Shown here piece by piece: positions 35,695 through 43,984 of a DNA stretch of 49,437 nucleotides. The position numbers were made by a program, and so were the translations under genes. The notes beneath the pieces were generated by a model. The model did no database searches and had not been told where the DNA came from. It saw only the letters and a list, made by a program, of their open reading frames with translations. Within the stretch, counting starts at the first letter, position 1. Every line of letters begins with the position of its first letter. Source of the DNA: Albidovulum sp. bin36 (GTDB lineage: Bacteria > Pseudomonadota > Alphaproteobacteria > Rhodobacterales > Rhodobacteraceae); contig MPMP01000034.1 in assembly GCA_002238565.1 (NCBI GenBank), positions 1-49,437 on the forward strand, written 5' to 3'.

Positions 35695-35739
35695 ATATCA
35701 TTACGTGTCAATATTGAATTTTCTGACACTAAATGATAT
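35695..35739. promoter_or_regulatory. 45-bp operator palindrome between hydroxylase and LacI genes
   Basis: Two 16-bp arms, ATATCATTACGTGTCA (35695-35710) and TGACACTAAATGATAT (35724-35739), are inverted copies matching at 14 of 16 positions around a 13-bp AT-rich spacer. The block lies 9 bp before the LacI start and 6 bp from the divergent hydroxylase frame. It is the natural binding site for the LacI protein, giving autoregulation and control of the divergent operon. It is far more AT-rich than its surroundings. Confidence 0.7.
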
Positions 35740-35748
35740 TGGACGGCA

Positions 35749-36780
35749 ATGGCGAGGCGACCTACGATACCCGACTTGGCTAGAGCCGCGGGAGTTTCCC
35801 CTTCCACCGTGAACCGCGTTATCGGCGGGTCGCCCTCGGTTCGGCAGCCAACGAGGGCGCGTGTTCTGCACGCGGCCGAGAGAATCGGATTCTACGGGCT
35901 CGGATCAATCGAGCATTCCAATAGAAAAAACAGGGAGACTCACCGAATCGGAGTATTGCTGCAGCAGGAAAACCGATCATTTTATCGCGATCTGGGAGAT
36001 GCCTTCGAACGCGCCGCGACATGCTATACGGACGGCGCGATCAATCTGACGCTGGAGTTCTTGGACGATCTTTCTCCCGAAAACGTAGCCGCAAGGCTGG
36101 TCTCCTTGGGCGAAGGATGCGAATCGGTGGCGCTGGTCGCTGCGCAGCATGCGCTGGTGTCCGACGCGATCGACTCGGTGCAAGGCGCCGGCGTGCCGGT
36201 TTTCGGCCTGATCGCCCCCCTGTCCGCGCGCGGCAATGTCGGATTCGTGGGCATCGACAACTGGAAGGTCGGCCGCACCGCCGCGTGGGCATTCAACAAG
36301 ATTTGCAGGAAGCCCGGGAAAATCGGTATACTCGTGGGCAACCATCGCTACCGCAACCAGGAGATGAACGAGAGCGGCTTCCGCTCGTATTTCCGAGAGC
36401 ACAGCGCGGGTTTCACGCTGCTGGAACCGCAGTCTACGTTCGAGTCTTCCGCCGTCGCGCGCGAATTGACTGAACAGCTTTTCGCGGCACACCCGGATAT
36501 GCGCGGGCTTTACGTATCCGGCGGCGGAATCACCGGCGCTCTCGCGGCGCTGCGCGACCGCGAACTCGCCGAGGGGTTCGTCAGCGTCGGCTACGAATTG
36601 TTCAGCGCGACGCGTGCCGGACTGATCGACGGAACTTTGACCTTGGTCATCTCGCACCCCATGGAGGCATTTGCAAAAGAAGCGGTATCGAGCATGGTCA
36701 AGGCCAAGAATGCGCCGCCTGGCGCGGGAACGCAAAGCGTAACGCTAAGATTTGAAATCCACACATCCGAAAACGTTTGA
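35749..36780 (+). CDS. LacI-family transcriptional regulator
   Basis: A 343-residue regulator. The N-terminal helix-turn-helix is PTIPDLARAAGVSPSTVNRV with IGGSPSVRQPTRARVLHAAE, followed by a hinge and a sugar-binding periplasmic-protein-like domain (RIGVLLQQENRSFYRDLGDA; VGFVGIDNWKVGRTAAW; GLYVSGGGITGALAAL). The effector domain resembles those of regulators for CUT2-imported sugars. Its stop is 8 bp from the start of the second hydroxylase, so they are probably cotranscribed. A large palindrome lies right at its promoter. Confidence 0.9.
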   Translation: MARRPTIPDLARAAGVSPSTVNRVIGGSPSVRQPTRARVLHAAERIGFYGLGSIEHSNRKNRETHRIGVLLQQENRSFYRDLGDAFERAATCYTDGAINLTLEFLDDLSPENVAARLVSLGEGCESVALVAAQHALVSDAIDSVQGAGVPVFGLIAPLSARGNVGFVGIDNWKVGRTAAWAFNKICRKPGKIGILVGNHRYRNQEMNESGFRSYFREHSAGFTLLEPQSTFESSAVARELTEQLFAAHPDMRGLYVSGGGITGALAALRDRELAEGFVSVGYELFSATRAGLIDGTLTLVISHPMEAFAKEAVSSMVKAKNAPPGAGTQSVTLRFEIHTSENV

Positions 36781-36788
36781 GGAATCCA

Positions 36789-37787
36789 ATGGACGAGCAA
36801 GACTACGGCAATCGCAACAGGCGGGGCGACTGGGCTCCGAACAAGCCCCTCGAGGTCGGGCCATTGCTGGACTGGCCGTGGAGTCCGATGCGCGTCTTGC
36901 GATGGCTGCCAAGCTATTTCTTGCCCTGGAACGTTCTTTTCATGGCAGCCGGAGCCGTGTTCTGGGTCTGGCTGACACCTTCGCCGGAATCTATGCAATC
37001 CCTTGAAGCGGGGTGGATCGCCTTCATTCTGGCGCGCAATTCCGCATTGGTGCTGCTGCTCTACGGCGGGCTTGAATTGCGTCTGTACGTCAAGCGCCGG
37101 CAAGGCGGCAGGTTCAAGTACAACGCGAAGTTCCCTGCCGACCAGCCGTCGAAAATCTTTTTTTTCGGCAGCCAGAACATCGACAATGCGCTACGCACGT
37201 TCGGCAGCGGCTTGCCGATTTGGACTGCCTATGAAGTTATGCTTCTATGGGCGTGGGCGAACGGTTTCGGACCTTGGGCCACTTTCGGCGACAGCATGTG
37301 GTGGCTAGTCGGATTCGGACTTGTTCTTCCGCTTTTCCACGAGTTTCATTTCTATTGCATTCATCGCCTGATTCACATTCCGGCGCTGTACAGGCGCGTG
37401 CATTCGGTTCACCATAATTCGGTCAACCCGAGCCCGTGGTCCTCGTTGTCGATGCACCCAGTCGAACACTTGCTCTATTGGTCCGGAACTCTTGTCCACG
37501 TGCTGATTCCGTCGCACCCCTTGCTCGTTCTGTACCATTTGCAGATTAGCGGGACGGGCGCCGTTATCGGCCATGTCGGATTCGACAAGATTGAGACCGG
37601 GAAGGAAGGCGCGGTCGATACGCATGCTTTTGCGCACTACCTGCATCATAAGTACTTTGAGGTAAATTACGCTGACGGCATGCTTCCGATCGATAAATGG
37701 ATGGGTACCTGGCACGACGGAACTGTCGAAGCCCAGAATCGCATGATGGCTCGCATAAAAAAGAGGAATGCCGGCCAATTGGATTGA
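36789..37787 (+). CDS. Sterol desaturase / fatty acid hydroxylase superfamily protein (paralog 2)
   Basis: A 332-residue membrane di-iron oxygenase, colinear with paralog 1. The shared N-terminal block is DYGNRNRRGDWAPNKPLEVG. The His boxes are complete: HEFHFYCIHRLIH, RRVHSVHHNSVNPSPWSSLS and HAFAHYLHHKYFEVNY, followed by LPIDKWMGTWHDGT. The ATG at 36789 follows GAGGAATCC; an upstream in-frame TTG overlaps the LacI stop. Members hydroxylate or desaturate lipids or sterol-like molecules; the substrate here is unknown. The mobile composite element starts 79 bp after its stop. Confidence 0.85.
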   Translation: MDEQDYGNRNRRGDWAPNKPLEVGPLLDWPWSPMRVLRWLPSYFLPWNVLFMAAGAVFWVWLTPSPESMQSLEAGWIAFILARNSALVLLLYGGLELRLYVKRRQGGRFKYNAKFPADQPSKIFFFGSQNIDNALRTFGSGLPIWTAYEVMLLWAWANGFGPWATFGDSMWWLVGFGLVLPLFHEFHFYCIHRLIHIPALYRRVHSVHHNSVNPSPWSSLSMHPVEHLLYWSGTLVHVLIPSHPLLVLYHLQISGTGAVIGHVGFDKIETGKEGAVDTHAFAHYLHHKYFEVNYADGMLPIDKWMGTWHDGTVEAQNRMMARIKKRNAGQLD

Positions 37788-37858
37788 TTCCAGTGGCGGC
37801 GAACGATTTTCCAAGCGCATTTGCAACGCGCAAGTCCGTAGAATCGAGGCGGATGCCT

Positions 37859-37866
37859 TAATATTT
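37859..37866 (+). repeat. Target-site duplication, left copy (TAATATTT)
   Basis: TAATATTT directly abuts the first G of the left MITE. The identical octamer directly abuts the last C of the right MITE (48969-48976). The inner flanks of the two MITEs differ from it, so the duplication belongs to the whole 11.1-kb unit. Confidence 0.8.
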
Positions 37867-38143
37867 GGGAATTATATACGAAAGTCCCATCGTTCGATTT
37901 CGAGATTGCGCTCGCGGCGGAAACGGGGCAGGAAGACCGAGCATGAGGGCGAGGCGTCGCCTTTCCGATCTCGGCAACAGAGTTGTAGGGCTGCGGCCCT
38001 GCCGAACCGCCCCGCTGCAGGGGCAGACATGACGCGGCGTCCGGGATTGGCGCATCTGCACGGCGAGGAGCGTTGGCGTTGGCCACTTCGACGACCCGTG
38101 AAATCAATGCGAAGTCTCAATGGGACTTTCGTATATAATTCCC
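37867..38143 (+). repeat. MITE-like repeat, left copy (277 bp)
   Basis: The two ends are perfect 24-bp inverted repeats beginning GGGAATTATATACGAAAGTC (37867-37890 and 38120-38143). The interior has no convincing gene, but it can form hairpins such as AGGGC-TGCG-GCCCT at 37987-38000. It differs from the right copy by a few substitutions and a 2-bp shorter G run. Confidence 0.85.
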
Positions 38144-38250
38144 TTCGTTTTCGTCTTCCTACAGGAAACGCAGCGGAGCCCCGCGGTCCACGTGTGCAGG
38201 GCGATCAGTGCCGCGCACCCGGGTTGCCAAGGGTCCCAATATGCAGTAAT

Positions 38251-38270
38251 CGTTTTCTCACATCGTGAGA
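38251..38270. promoter_or_regulatory. LacI-type operator upstream of the enoyl-CoA hydratase
   Basis: CGTTTTCTCACATCGTGAGA, containing the inverted repeat TCTCAC-ATC-GTGAGA. It matches 48659-48678, upstream of the GH88 gene at the other end of the cargo, at 16 of 20 positions. It lies 66 bp before the hydratase start. The LacI protein encoded at 40487-41518 is the likely ligand. Confidence 0.6.
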
Positions 38271-38335
38271 TCGCGTTCATGAGCCCGCTCGTTGAGCTCT
38301 CAGGCGCCCGCACACATGGAGCGTAGAAACCGGAA

Positions 38336-39148
38336 ATGGCGGAGAAGGGCTTGGTCGGCTTGCGGATAGAGGAACGCGGTATCGCGGTTCTTACTCTGAA
38401 CAACCCACCACTCAACCTGAACACGCTCGCGACCATCAAGCGGATTCTCTTTCTGTGTCGGAAAATCAAGGATGACCCTTCAATTCGCGCCTTGGTCGTC
38501 ACCGGGGCAGGGGAGAAGGCGTTCTGCGCCGGCTCCGACATTGGCGAATTTGCCGACGTGCGCCACGATGTTGTCACGCAAAAGCTCGCCCGCGAGAATC
38601 AAGCATTCACGGCAATCGAAGGACTTCCGGTTCCGGTGATCGCCGCGCTGAATGGCATCACCCTGGGCGGTGGCGCCGAGATCGCACTGGCTTGCGACAT
38701 CAGGTTCATGGATGAAACCGCCCGGATCGGCTTTCCCGAGGTCAAGCTCGGGGTCTTTCCTGGCAGCGGCGGCGTCTTCAGGTTGCCGCGCCTCGTGGGT
38801 CCGGCACACGCCTACGAGCTTCTCTACACAGGTGACATCATCGATGCCGCGGAAGCGCACCGTATCGGCCTTGTGAACCGGCTGGCGCCGCAGGGGCAGG
38901 CGCTGGCGGCGGCGCTCGATCTCGCCAAGGTGCTTGCCGGGCGCCCGGCCCTGGCACTGAGCCTGATCCGCGCTGGAGTGCGCGATGCCGAGTATCAGGA
39001 TACGAACCAAGCTACCGAGCGATCGCTTGCCGACAGCCATCGGGTGTTCTGCGGACCCGACCTCGAGGAGGGCGTCGCCGCGTTCTTCGCCAAGCGACCG
39101 CCAGTCTTCACCGCGCCGCGCACCACCGTGCGGGAACCCGGATCATGA
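38336..39148 (+). CDS. Enoyl-CoA hydratase/isomerase family protein
   Basis: A 270-residue crotonase-fold enzyme. It has the oxyanion-hole segments FCAGSDIGEF (about residue 63) and NGITLGGGAEIALACDIRFM (about 103-122), and GFPEVKLGVFPGSGGVFRLP with the catalytic-side Glu position of hydratases. It would hydrate or isomerise a CoA thioester. The CoA-transferase start overlaps its stop by 4 nt (ATGA), so the two proteins act in one pathway: activation of an acid to its CoA ester, then hydration. Codon use here (many CTC, CTG, GTC) looks more conventional than that of the surrounding host genes, which fits transfer. Confidence 0.88.
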   Translation: MAEKGLVGLRIEERGIAVLTLNNPPLNLNTLATIKRILFLCRKIKDDPSIRALVVTGAGEKAFCAGSDIGEFADVRHDVVTQKLARENQAFTAIEGLPVPVIAALNGITLGGGAEIALACDIRFMDETARIGFPEVKLGVFPGSGGVFRLPRLVGPAHAYELLYTGDIIDAAEAHRIGLVNRLAPQGQALAAALDLAKVLAGRPALALSLIRAGVRDAEYQDTNQATERSLADSHRVFCGPDLEEGVAAFFAKRPPVFTAPRTTVREPGS

Positions 39149-40401
39149 CCGCGCCGCTGGATGGCATCAGGATCATCAGCCTGACGCACTATCTTCAAGG
39201 TCCTTCTTGCGTTCAATTCCTCGCCGACCTCGGTGCGGACGTAATAAAGGTGGAACGCATCGGAGGTGCCTACGAGCGCCACTGGGCTGGCGCGAAGGCC
39301 TTCCTGAAGGACGATACGAGCGTCTTCTTTCTCCTGTCCGGACGCAACCAGCGCAGCGTGGAGATCAACTTTGGCACCGAGGAAGGCACCGACGCGCTCT
39401 GGAGATTGATCGAAAGCGCGGACGTGCTGGTGGAGAATTTTCGGCCGGGGACGCTGGACAAGCGTGGCTTTTCCTACGAGGCGGTCAAGGCGCGCAACCC
39501 GGGAATCGTCTATTGTTCGCTGACTGGTTTCGGGACCGATGGCCCGTCGCGGGCGAAGCCGGGCCAGGACCTGCTGATCCAGTCCCTCAGCGGTCTCACC
39601 ACGCTCAACGGCCGCGCCGACGACCCGCCGATCCCCATCGGCTCAGCGGTCGTTGACCAGCACGCTGCCACGCTGGGTGCGATGGGAGTCCTCGCCGCGC
39701 TGCTCGGGCGCGAGCGGACGGGCCGGGGCTGCAAGGTCGACAGCAACCTTCTTTCAGCGGCCATGGATCTCCAGACCGAGCCTTTGAACTACCACCTCAA
39801 TGGCGCCGAGCTTTGGGACCGAAGCGCATCGGGCATCTCGACGCGCTTTCATCAGGCGCCCTATGGCGTGTTCCGGACCGCCGATGGCTGGCTGACCATG
39901 TCGCTGTCCGACGGCGCCACCCTCGCCAGAGCATTCAACGACGCGCGATTCGCTGAGTTGACGCGGGACGATCAATTCGATCTCCGCGAAGCGGTGAACA
40001 CCCGCGTTGCCGAACACATGAAGACTCGAACGACCGAGGAATGGGAGCAAACGCTCTCCGAACACGGCATCTGGTACGCACGTGTTCAGGGCTACGATGA
40101 ATTGCTGGCGGATCCCCAGGTCGATTTCAATCAGTCGATTGTCGAATTCGACGACCCCCGCGCCGGCCCTGTGCGTCTGCTGGCTCACCCGGTGAAATAT
40201 GATCGCAAGGTGCCGCCGCTTCGCCACACGCCGCCCGCGCCGGGTCAGCAAACGGACGAGGTTCTGCACGAACTTGGTTTTGACGAGTCCGAGATCAGAG
40301 GCCTCAGGGACAAAGGCGCGATCGGGCCTGATCGTGCCCTGGACGGATTCGATCGCAGCGCATCCGCGCCGGCAACCTCGTACAGCCGAAAGAAAGATTA
40401 G
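39145..40401 (+). CDS. Class III CoA-transferase (CaiB/BaiF family)
   Basis: A 418-residue CoA-transferase. The N-terminal block LDGIRIISLTHYLQGPSCVQ, then FLADLGADVIKVER, DVLVENFRPGTLDKRGFSYE, SLTGFGTDGPSRAKPGQDLL (the region of the catalytic Asp) and ATLGAMGVLAALLGRERTGR are standard for the family, and the length is typical. It moves CoA between an acyl-CoA donor and a carboxylic acid. It is translationally coupled to the enoyl-CoA hydratase. The substrate is unknown. The pair is unusual beside a GH88 hydrolase and a sulfatase. Confidence 0.9.
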   Translation: MTAPLDGIRIISLTHYLQGPSCVQFLADLGADVIKVERIGGAYERHWAGAKAFLKDDTSVFFLLSGRNQRSVEINFGTEEGTDALWRLIESADVLVENFRPGTLDKRGFSYEAVKARNPGIVYCSLTGFGTDGPSRAKPGQDLLIQSLSGLTTLNGRADDPPIPIGSAVVDQHAATLGAMGVLAALLGRERTGRGCKVDSNLLSAAMDLQTEPLNYHLNGAELWDRSASGISTRFHQAPYGVFRTADGWLTMSLSDGATLARAFNDARFAELTRDDQFDLREAVNTRVAEHMKTRTTEEWEQTLSEHGIWYARVQGYDELLADPQVDFNQSIVEFDDPRAGPVRLLAHPVKYDRKVPPLRHTPPAPGQQTDEVLHELGFDESEIRGLRDKGAIGPDRALDGFDRSASAPATSYSRKKD

Positions 40402-40486
40402 ACGCAATGGAAATTCGCTCGAAATCGCACCGTGGATCTCCGACAGCCTGGTCGGCTTCATTTTCAACTCAATTTGCGGACCGCAG

Positions 40487-41518
40487 ATGAAGACGGCGTC
40501 TCGTCAATCCGGTGTCGTCAGTCTCAAGGATGTAGCCAATAGGGCCGGCTGTTCGATCGCGACCGCATCGCGTGCCCTGAACGGGCATCCGACCGTCGGT
40601 GCGGCGGAAAGGGAACGCGTTCTCGAAGCGGCTTCGCAGCTGCGCTACGTCGCCAACAGCGCGGCGCGGGCGTTGCGATCGCAGGAGACCCGGCTGGTCG
40701 GGCTCATCGTTCCGACCCTGGATCATGCGATCTACGCCCGGATGGTGGACGGGTTGCAGCTGCAGCTTGAAAAGGCGGGCATCTCGGTCCTCATCAACTC
40801 CAGCGGTTACGACCTTGAGCGGGAAGAGACGCAGGCGCGCATTCTGGTGGCCCGCGGTGTCGAGGCGGTCGTGATGGTCGGAGCCGAGCACCGTCCGGAG
40901 ACGGCGGACTACCTGAACCGGGCGGGCGTGCACCAGATCTTCACCTATACGACGGAACTCGGGAACGGCGATGCTGCAATCGGGTTCGACAACCGTGAAG
41001 CGGCCGGCATAGCGGGTCGGTATCTGCTGGACTTGGGGCACCGTCGCTTTGGGATGATCTCAGGAATCTCCGAGGGCAACGACCGCGCCCGGAACAGGCG
41101 GGACGGCTTCAAGGAGACTCTTGCCGCCGCCGGCGTGCCGGAGAGCGAGATCGTGGTGATCGAGACCTCCTACAACATCGACCTCGGCGGGGCCGCGATG
41201 CGGTCGCTGATGCAGACCCGTCCGCGTCCGACTGCGGTGTTTTGCGGAAGCGACGTCCTTGCGGTCGGAGCAGTACGGACGTGCAAGTCCGAGGGAATAG
41301 CGATCCCGAACGAGGTCTCGGTCGTCGGTTTCGACGATCTCGAGGTCGCGCAGGTCGTCACGCCGGAACTGACGACGCTGAACGTTCCGGTCAAGTCCAT
41401 GGGGGAGGCTGCCGCGGACGCGACTCTGGCGCTATTTCGGGGCGGCAAGGATATCGTCACGCACGTTCCGCTACGCCTGGTTGTGCGGCAGAGCACCGGA
41501 CCCGCTCCGGCGACCTGA
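40487..41518 (+). CDS. LacI-family transcriptional regulator of the mobile cargo
   Basis: A 343-residue regulator starting at ATG 40487. The open frame runs upstream to 40199, but the part before residue 97 overlaps the CoA-transferase and is not LacI-like. The helix-turn-helix is VSLKDVANRAGCSIATASRA with LNGHPTVGAAERERVLEAAS; the effector domain begins RLVGLIVPTLDHAIYARMVD and includes VSVVGFDDLEVAQVVTPELT. It lies between the two functional arms of the cargo. LacI-type palindromes at 38251, 41583 and 48651 are its probable operators. Confidence 0.92.
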   Translation: MKTASRQSGVVSLKDVANRAGCSIATASRALNGHPTVGAAERERVLEAASQLRYVANSAARALRSQETRLVGLIVPTLDHAIYARMVDGLQLQLEKAGISVLINSSGYDLEREETQARILVARGVEAVVMVGAEHRPETADYLNRAGVHQIFTYTTELGNGDAAIGFDNREAAGIAGRYLLDLGHRRFGMISGISEGNDRARNRRDGFKETLAAAGVPESEIVVIETSYNIDLGGAAMRSLMQTRPRPTAVFCGSDVLAVGAVRTCKSEGIAIPNEVSVVGFDDLEVAQVVTPELTTLNVPVKSMGEAAADATLALFRGGKDIVTHVPLRLVVRQSTGPAPAT

Positions 41519-41582
41519 CCTGCGAGCATGCAGTGAAGCGCCGGCGCCGCAGTTCTTCCCTTCGCCGTGATTCATTGGACAG

Positions 41583-41594
41583 GAAATCGATTTC
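41583..41594. promoter_or_regulatory. Possible LacI-type operator before the sulfatase
   Basis: GAAATCGATTTC is a perfect 12-bp palindrome with a central CG, followed by TCA. It lies 40 bp before the sulfatase ATG. The form (A/T-rich arms around CG, then TCTCA) resembles the stronger palindrome at 48651. Confidence 0.4.
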
Positions 41595-41634
41595 TCAATA
41601 ATGGTGAAGGCCGATTCCAAAGAGGGAGGCGACC

Positions 41635-43206
41635 ATGTCCAAGCAACCCAACATCCTATTCATCATGGCCGACCAGGTGAATCCGGCCTTCCTGCCCTCC
41701 TATGGTCATCCGGTCGTGAAGACGCCCAATCTGGACGGAATCGCCGCCGATGGGGTGGTGTTCGAATCGGCCTATTGCGCAAGCCCGATCTGCGCACCGT
41801 CGCGTTTCTCGATGCTGACGGGCAGATTGGCCTCCGAGGCAGGGGTTTTTGACCATGGTTGCGAAATGCCCGCGTCGGCACCAACCATCATGCATTACCT
41901 GCGACACTTCGGCTATCACACAGCCCTGTCCGGCAAGATGCATTTCCTGGGGCCGGACCAACTCCACGGATACGTGGAACGGCTTACAACGGATATTTAT
42001 CCTTCGGACTTCGGGTGGGGCCCCGATTGGCGGTCGGGCACACCGGAGATCCCTTGGGCGCCGACCGGGATCAGCCCACGCACGGTCCTAGAGGCCGGTC
42101 CCTGCGCCCGAAGCATGCAGCTCGACTACGACGAAGACGTAGCCCACAAGGCAGTCCAGAAGATCTACGATCTCACCAGGCGGCCACAGCTGCAGCCGTT
42201 CTTCCTGACCGTGTCGTTTTCGCAGCCACATAGCCCCTTTGTTGCCGGCCGGGAGCATTGGGATCGATACGATCACCGCGAAATCGACATGCCAATAGTC
42301 GCACCGCTTTCACTCGATGAAATGGATGCACATTCGCGGCGACTTCATCACATGTTCCATATCGACGAATACACGGTGACGGAAGAAGACGTCCGAAACG
42401 CCAGGCATGCCTACTACGGCATGCTGAGCTATGTCGACGACAAGATCGGCGAGTTGATGACAGCCATCGCAGATGCCGGAATTTTGGAAGAGACCCTCGT
42501 GGTCTTTGCTTCCGATCACGGAGAAATGTTGGGCGAGAGAGGACTGTGGTACAAGCAGTCGCTGCTCGAGGGCTCGGTGCGCGTGCCGTTGATCATGCGT
42601 CTTCCCAAGGGGATGCCCCGAGCCGAGCGGCGGGTATCCCGGCCGGTTTCGCTGCTCGACTTACTGCCGACCTTCGTCGATTTCGCCTCCGATGGAACTG
42701 CGGCCGACTACGTCGAGCCGATTGTCGGTCGCAGTTTGTTGCCGGTGATGACTGCCGGGGAGGAAGAACGCAGCGATCCGGTGTTTTGCGAATACTCTGC
42801 AGAGGGCACCTATGCACCCTGCCTCATGGTGAGAAAGGGAAAGCACAAATACATCTACTGCGAAACAGATCCGACCTTGTTGTTCGACCTGGAATCCGAT
42901 CCCGAAGAATTAAACAACCTCGCGGAAGACGAGTCCTACAAGCCGGTACTGTGCGATCTGCACGATGAACTGCTCCGGACCTGGGACCCGGAACAGTACC
43001 GAACCGACGCGCTTGCGTCGCAAAAAAGGCAGTGGTTCATTCAAGACGTCGTGTCGAAGACCACGGCAAATCTATGGGACTTCCAGCCGTTTACGAACGC
43101 CAAGGAACAGTATGTGCGCAGCGGTGCAAATACGACATTTGTCAAGGGCCAAGCGAGGTTTCCCCATGTCGAACCGGCCAAACCGGACAAGCCGCGGGAT
43201 GCGTGA
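41635..43206 (+). CDS. Sulfatase, choline-sulfatase (BetC)-like
   Basis: A 523-residue type I sulfatase. The metal-binding D13-Q14 is in PNILFIMADQ, and the formylglycine motif C53-A-P-S-R57 is in SPICAPSRFSMLTG, so it depends on a maturation enzyme encoded elsewhere. HTALSGKMHFLGPDQLHGYV, ERLTTDIYPSDFGWGPDW, FASDHGEMLGERGLWYKQS and the C-terminal NLWDFQPFTNAKEQYVRS are close to choline-sulfatase features. No signal peptide is visible, so it acts in the cytoplasm. A strong GGGAGG precedes the ATG. Neighbouring GH88 and transporter genes make a sulfated sugar or uronate an alternative substrate to choline sulfate. Confidence 0.88.
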   Translation: MSKQPNILFIMADQVNPAFLPSYGHPVVKTPNLDGIAADGVVFESAYCASPICAPSRFSMLTGRLASEAGVFDHGCEMPASAPTIMHYLRHFGYHTALSGKMHFLGPDQLHGYVERLTTDIYPSDFGWGPDWRSGTPEIPWAPTGISPRTVLEAGPCARSMQLDYDEDVAHKAVQKIYDLTRRPQLQPFFLTVSFSQPHSPFVAGREHWDRYDHREIDMPIVAPLSLDEMDAHSRRLHHMFHIDEYTVTEEDVRNARHAYYGMLSYVDDKIGELMTAIADAGILEETLVVFASDHGEMLGERGLWYKQSLLEGSVRVPLIMRLPKGMPRAERRVSRPVSLLDLLPTFVDFASDGTAADYVEPIVGRSLLPVMTAGEEERSDPVFCEYSAEGTYAPCLMVRKGKHKYIYCETDPTLLFDLESDPEELNNLAEDESYKPVLCDLHDELLRTWDPEQYRTDALASQKRQWFIQDVVSKTTANLWDFQPFTNAKEQYVRSGANTTFVKGQARFPHVEPAKPDKPRDA

Positions 43207-43339
43207 CAGTGCCCCGGCACATTCGATGCGGTGATGGCCTTGACTGGATTGGCGGGCATCGGCTTGGACGGCACCTTGTGTCTGGGGACCTGACGTCCTG
43301 AAATCAGGTTTGACGCCGCGAACAGACAAACCCCATGAT

Positions 43340-43800
43340 CCGGAGGCTGTCGCAAAGGAGTCCTTGCTCATGTTCGTGTGTTGCAACAGACATCATGGGC
43401 GGCAAGAAAAACAGCCATTGGTGCGAAGTCGAGAATTGCCGCGCACAAGGCAGCGGGGTCGCTCAGACCAAGGTGACCCGTCCGACAGGAACGAACGATA
43501 TTCAGACGGAAAACGCGAGACGTGAGGCATTGTGCCTCGCGATCCGTACTATCTCCAATCGATTCCAAGAACGGAACGAAGCGCACATCTTCGTCTCGTT
43601 CATCGCCTTCTTCCTGACCCGCAAGGACATCGCCCGCGCGCCGCCACCGAAGTGCTCGGCACGATCCGGATGGTCGACGTGAATCTGCCACAACCGCTGG
43701 CCGGCACCCCGTCCTGCCGCGCAGTTCGCGGCCCGATTAGGGAGCGCGAGCTTCTGCTGCGCCTGGTCTGCATAACCCTGCCGGCACCAAGCCGCGCAGC
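43340..43800 (+). pseudogene. Transposase relic inside the mobile cargo (IS1634/IS4-like C-terminus)
   Basis: Fragments in two plus-strand frames resemble the C-terminal end of an IS1634-type transposase. First is RTISNRFQERNEAHIFVSFI, where a basic segment is followed by A-H-I-F-x-x-F-x-A-x-x-L. Then, after a frameshift, comes EVLGTIRMVDVNLPQPLAG, with the usual I-x-x-V-D-V-x-L-P strand, and a last L-L-x-R-L-x-x-x-L-P. The rest is missing. It lies at the convergence point of the two cargo arms, a tolerated landing site. Confidence 0.45.
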
Positions 43801-43984
43801 CAAGTGCCAGTCCGGTCCGGACAGGGGCGAAGCTGCCCCGGAAAAGGTGCGCCAACTTAAAAGAAATGACACCGAATCGCAAAGGAAACGCCGTTGCGCG
43901 ACCGGGAGCCGGATTTCCCTTTCAGAGCAAGAGGAATGCCGCGCCTTTCGGCGCGGCAATGCGAGGTTCGGGGAACCCGCGTGA

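Noticed and set aside
37768..38268. Plus-strand ORF across the left MITE
   Set aside because: It runs through the hydroxylase end, the repeat and the cargo promoter; the repeat interior gives different peptides in each copy's context and no family match.
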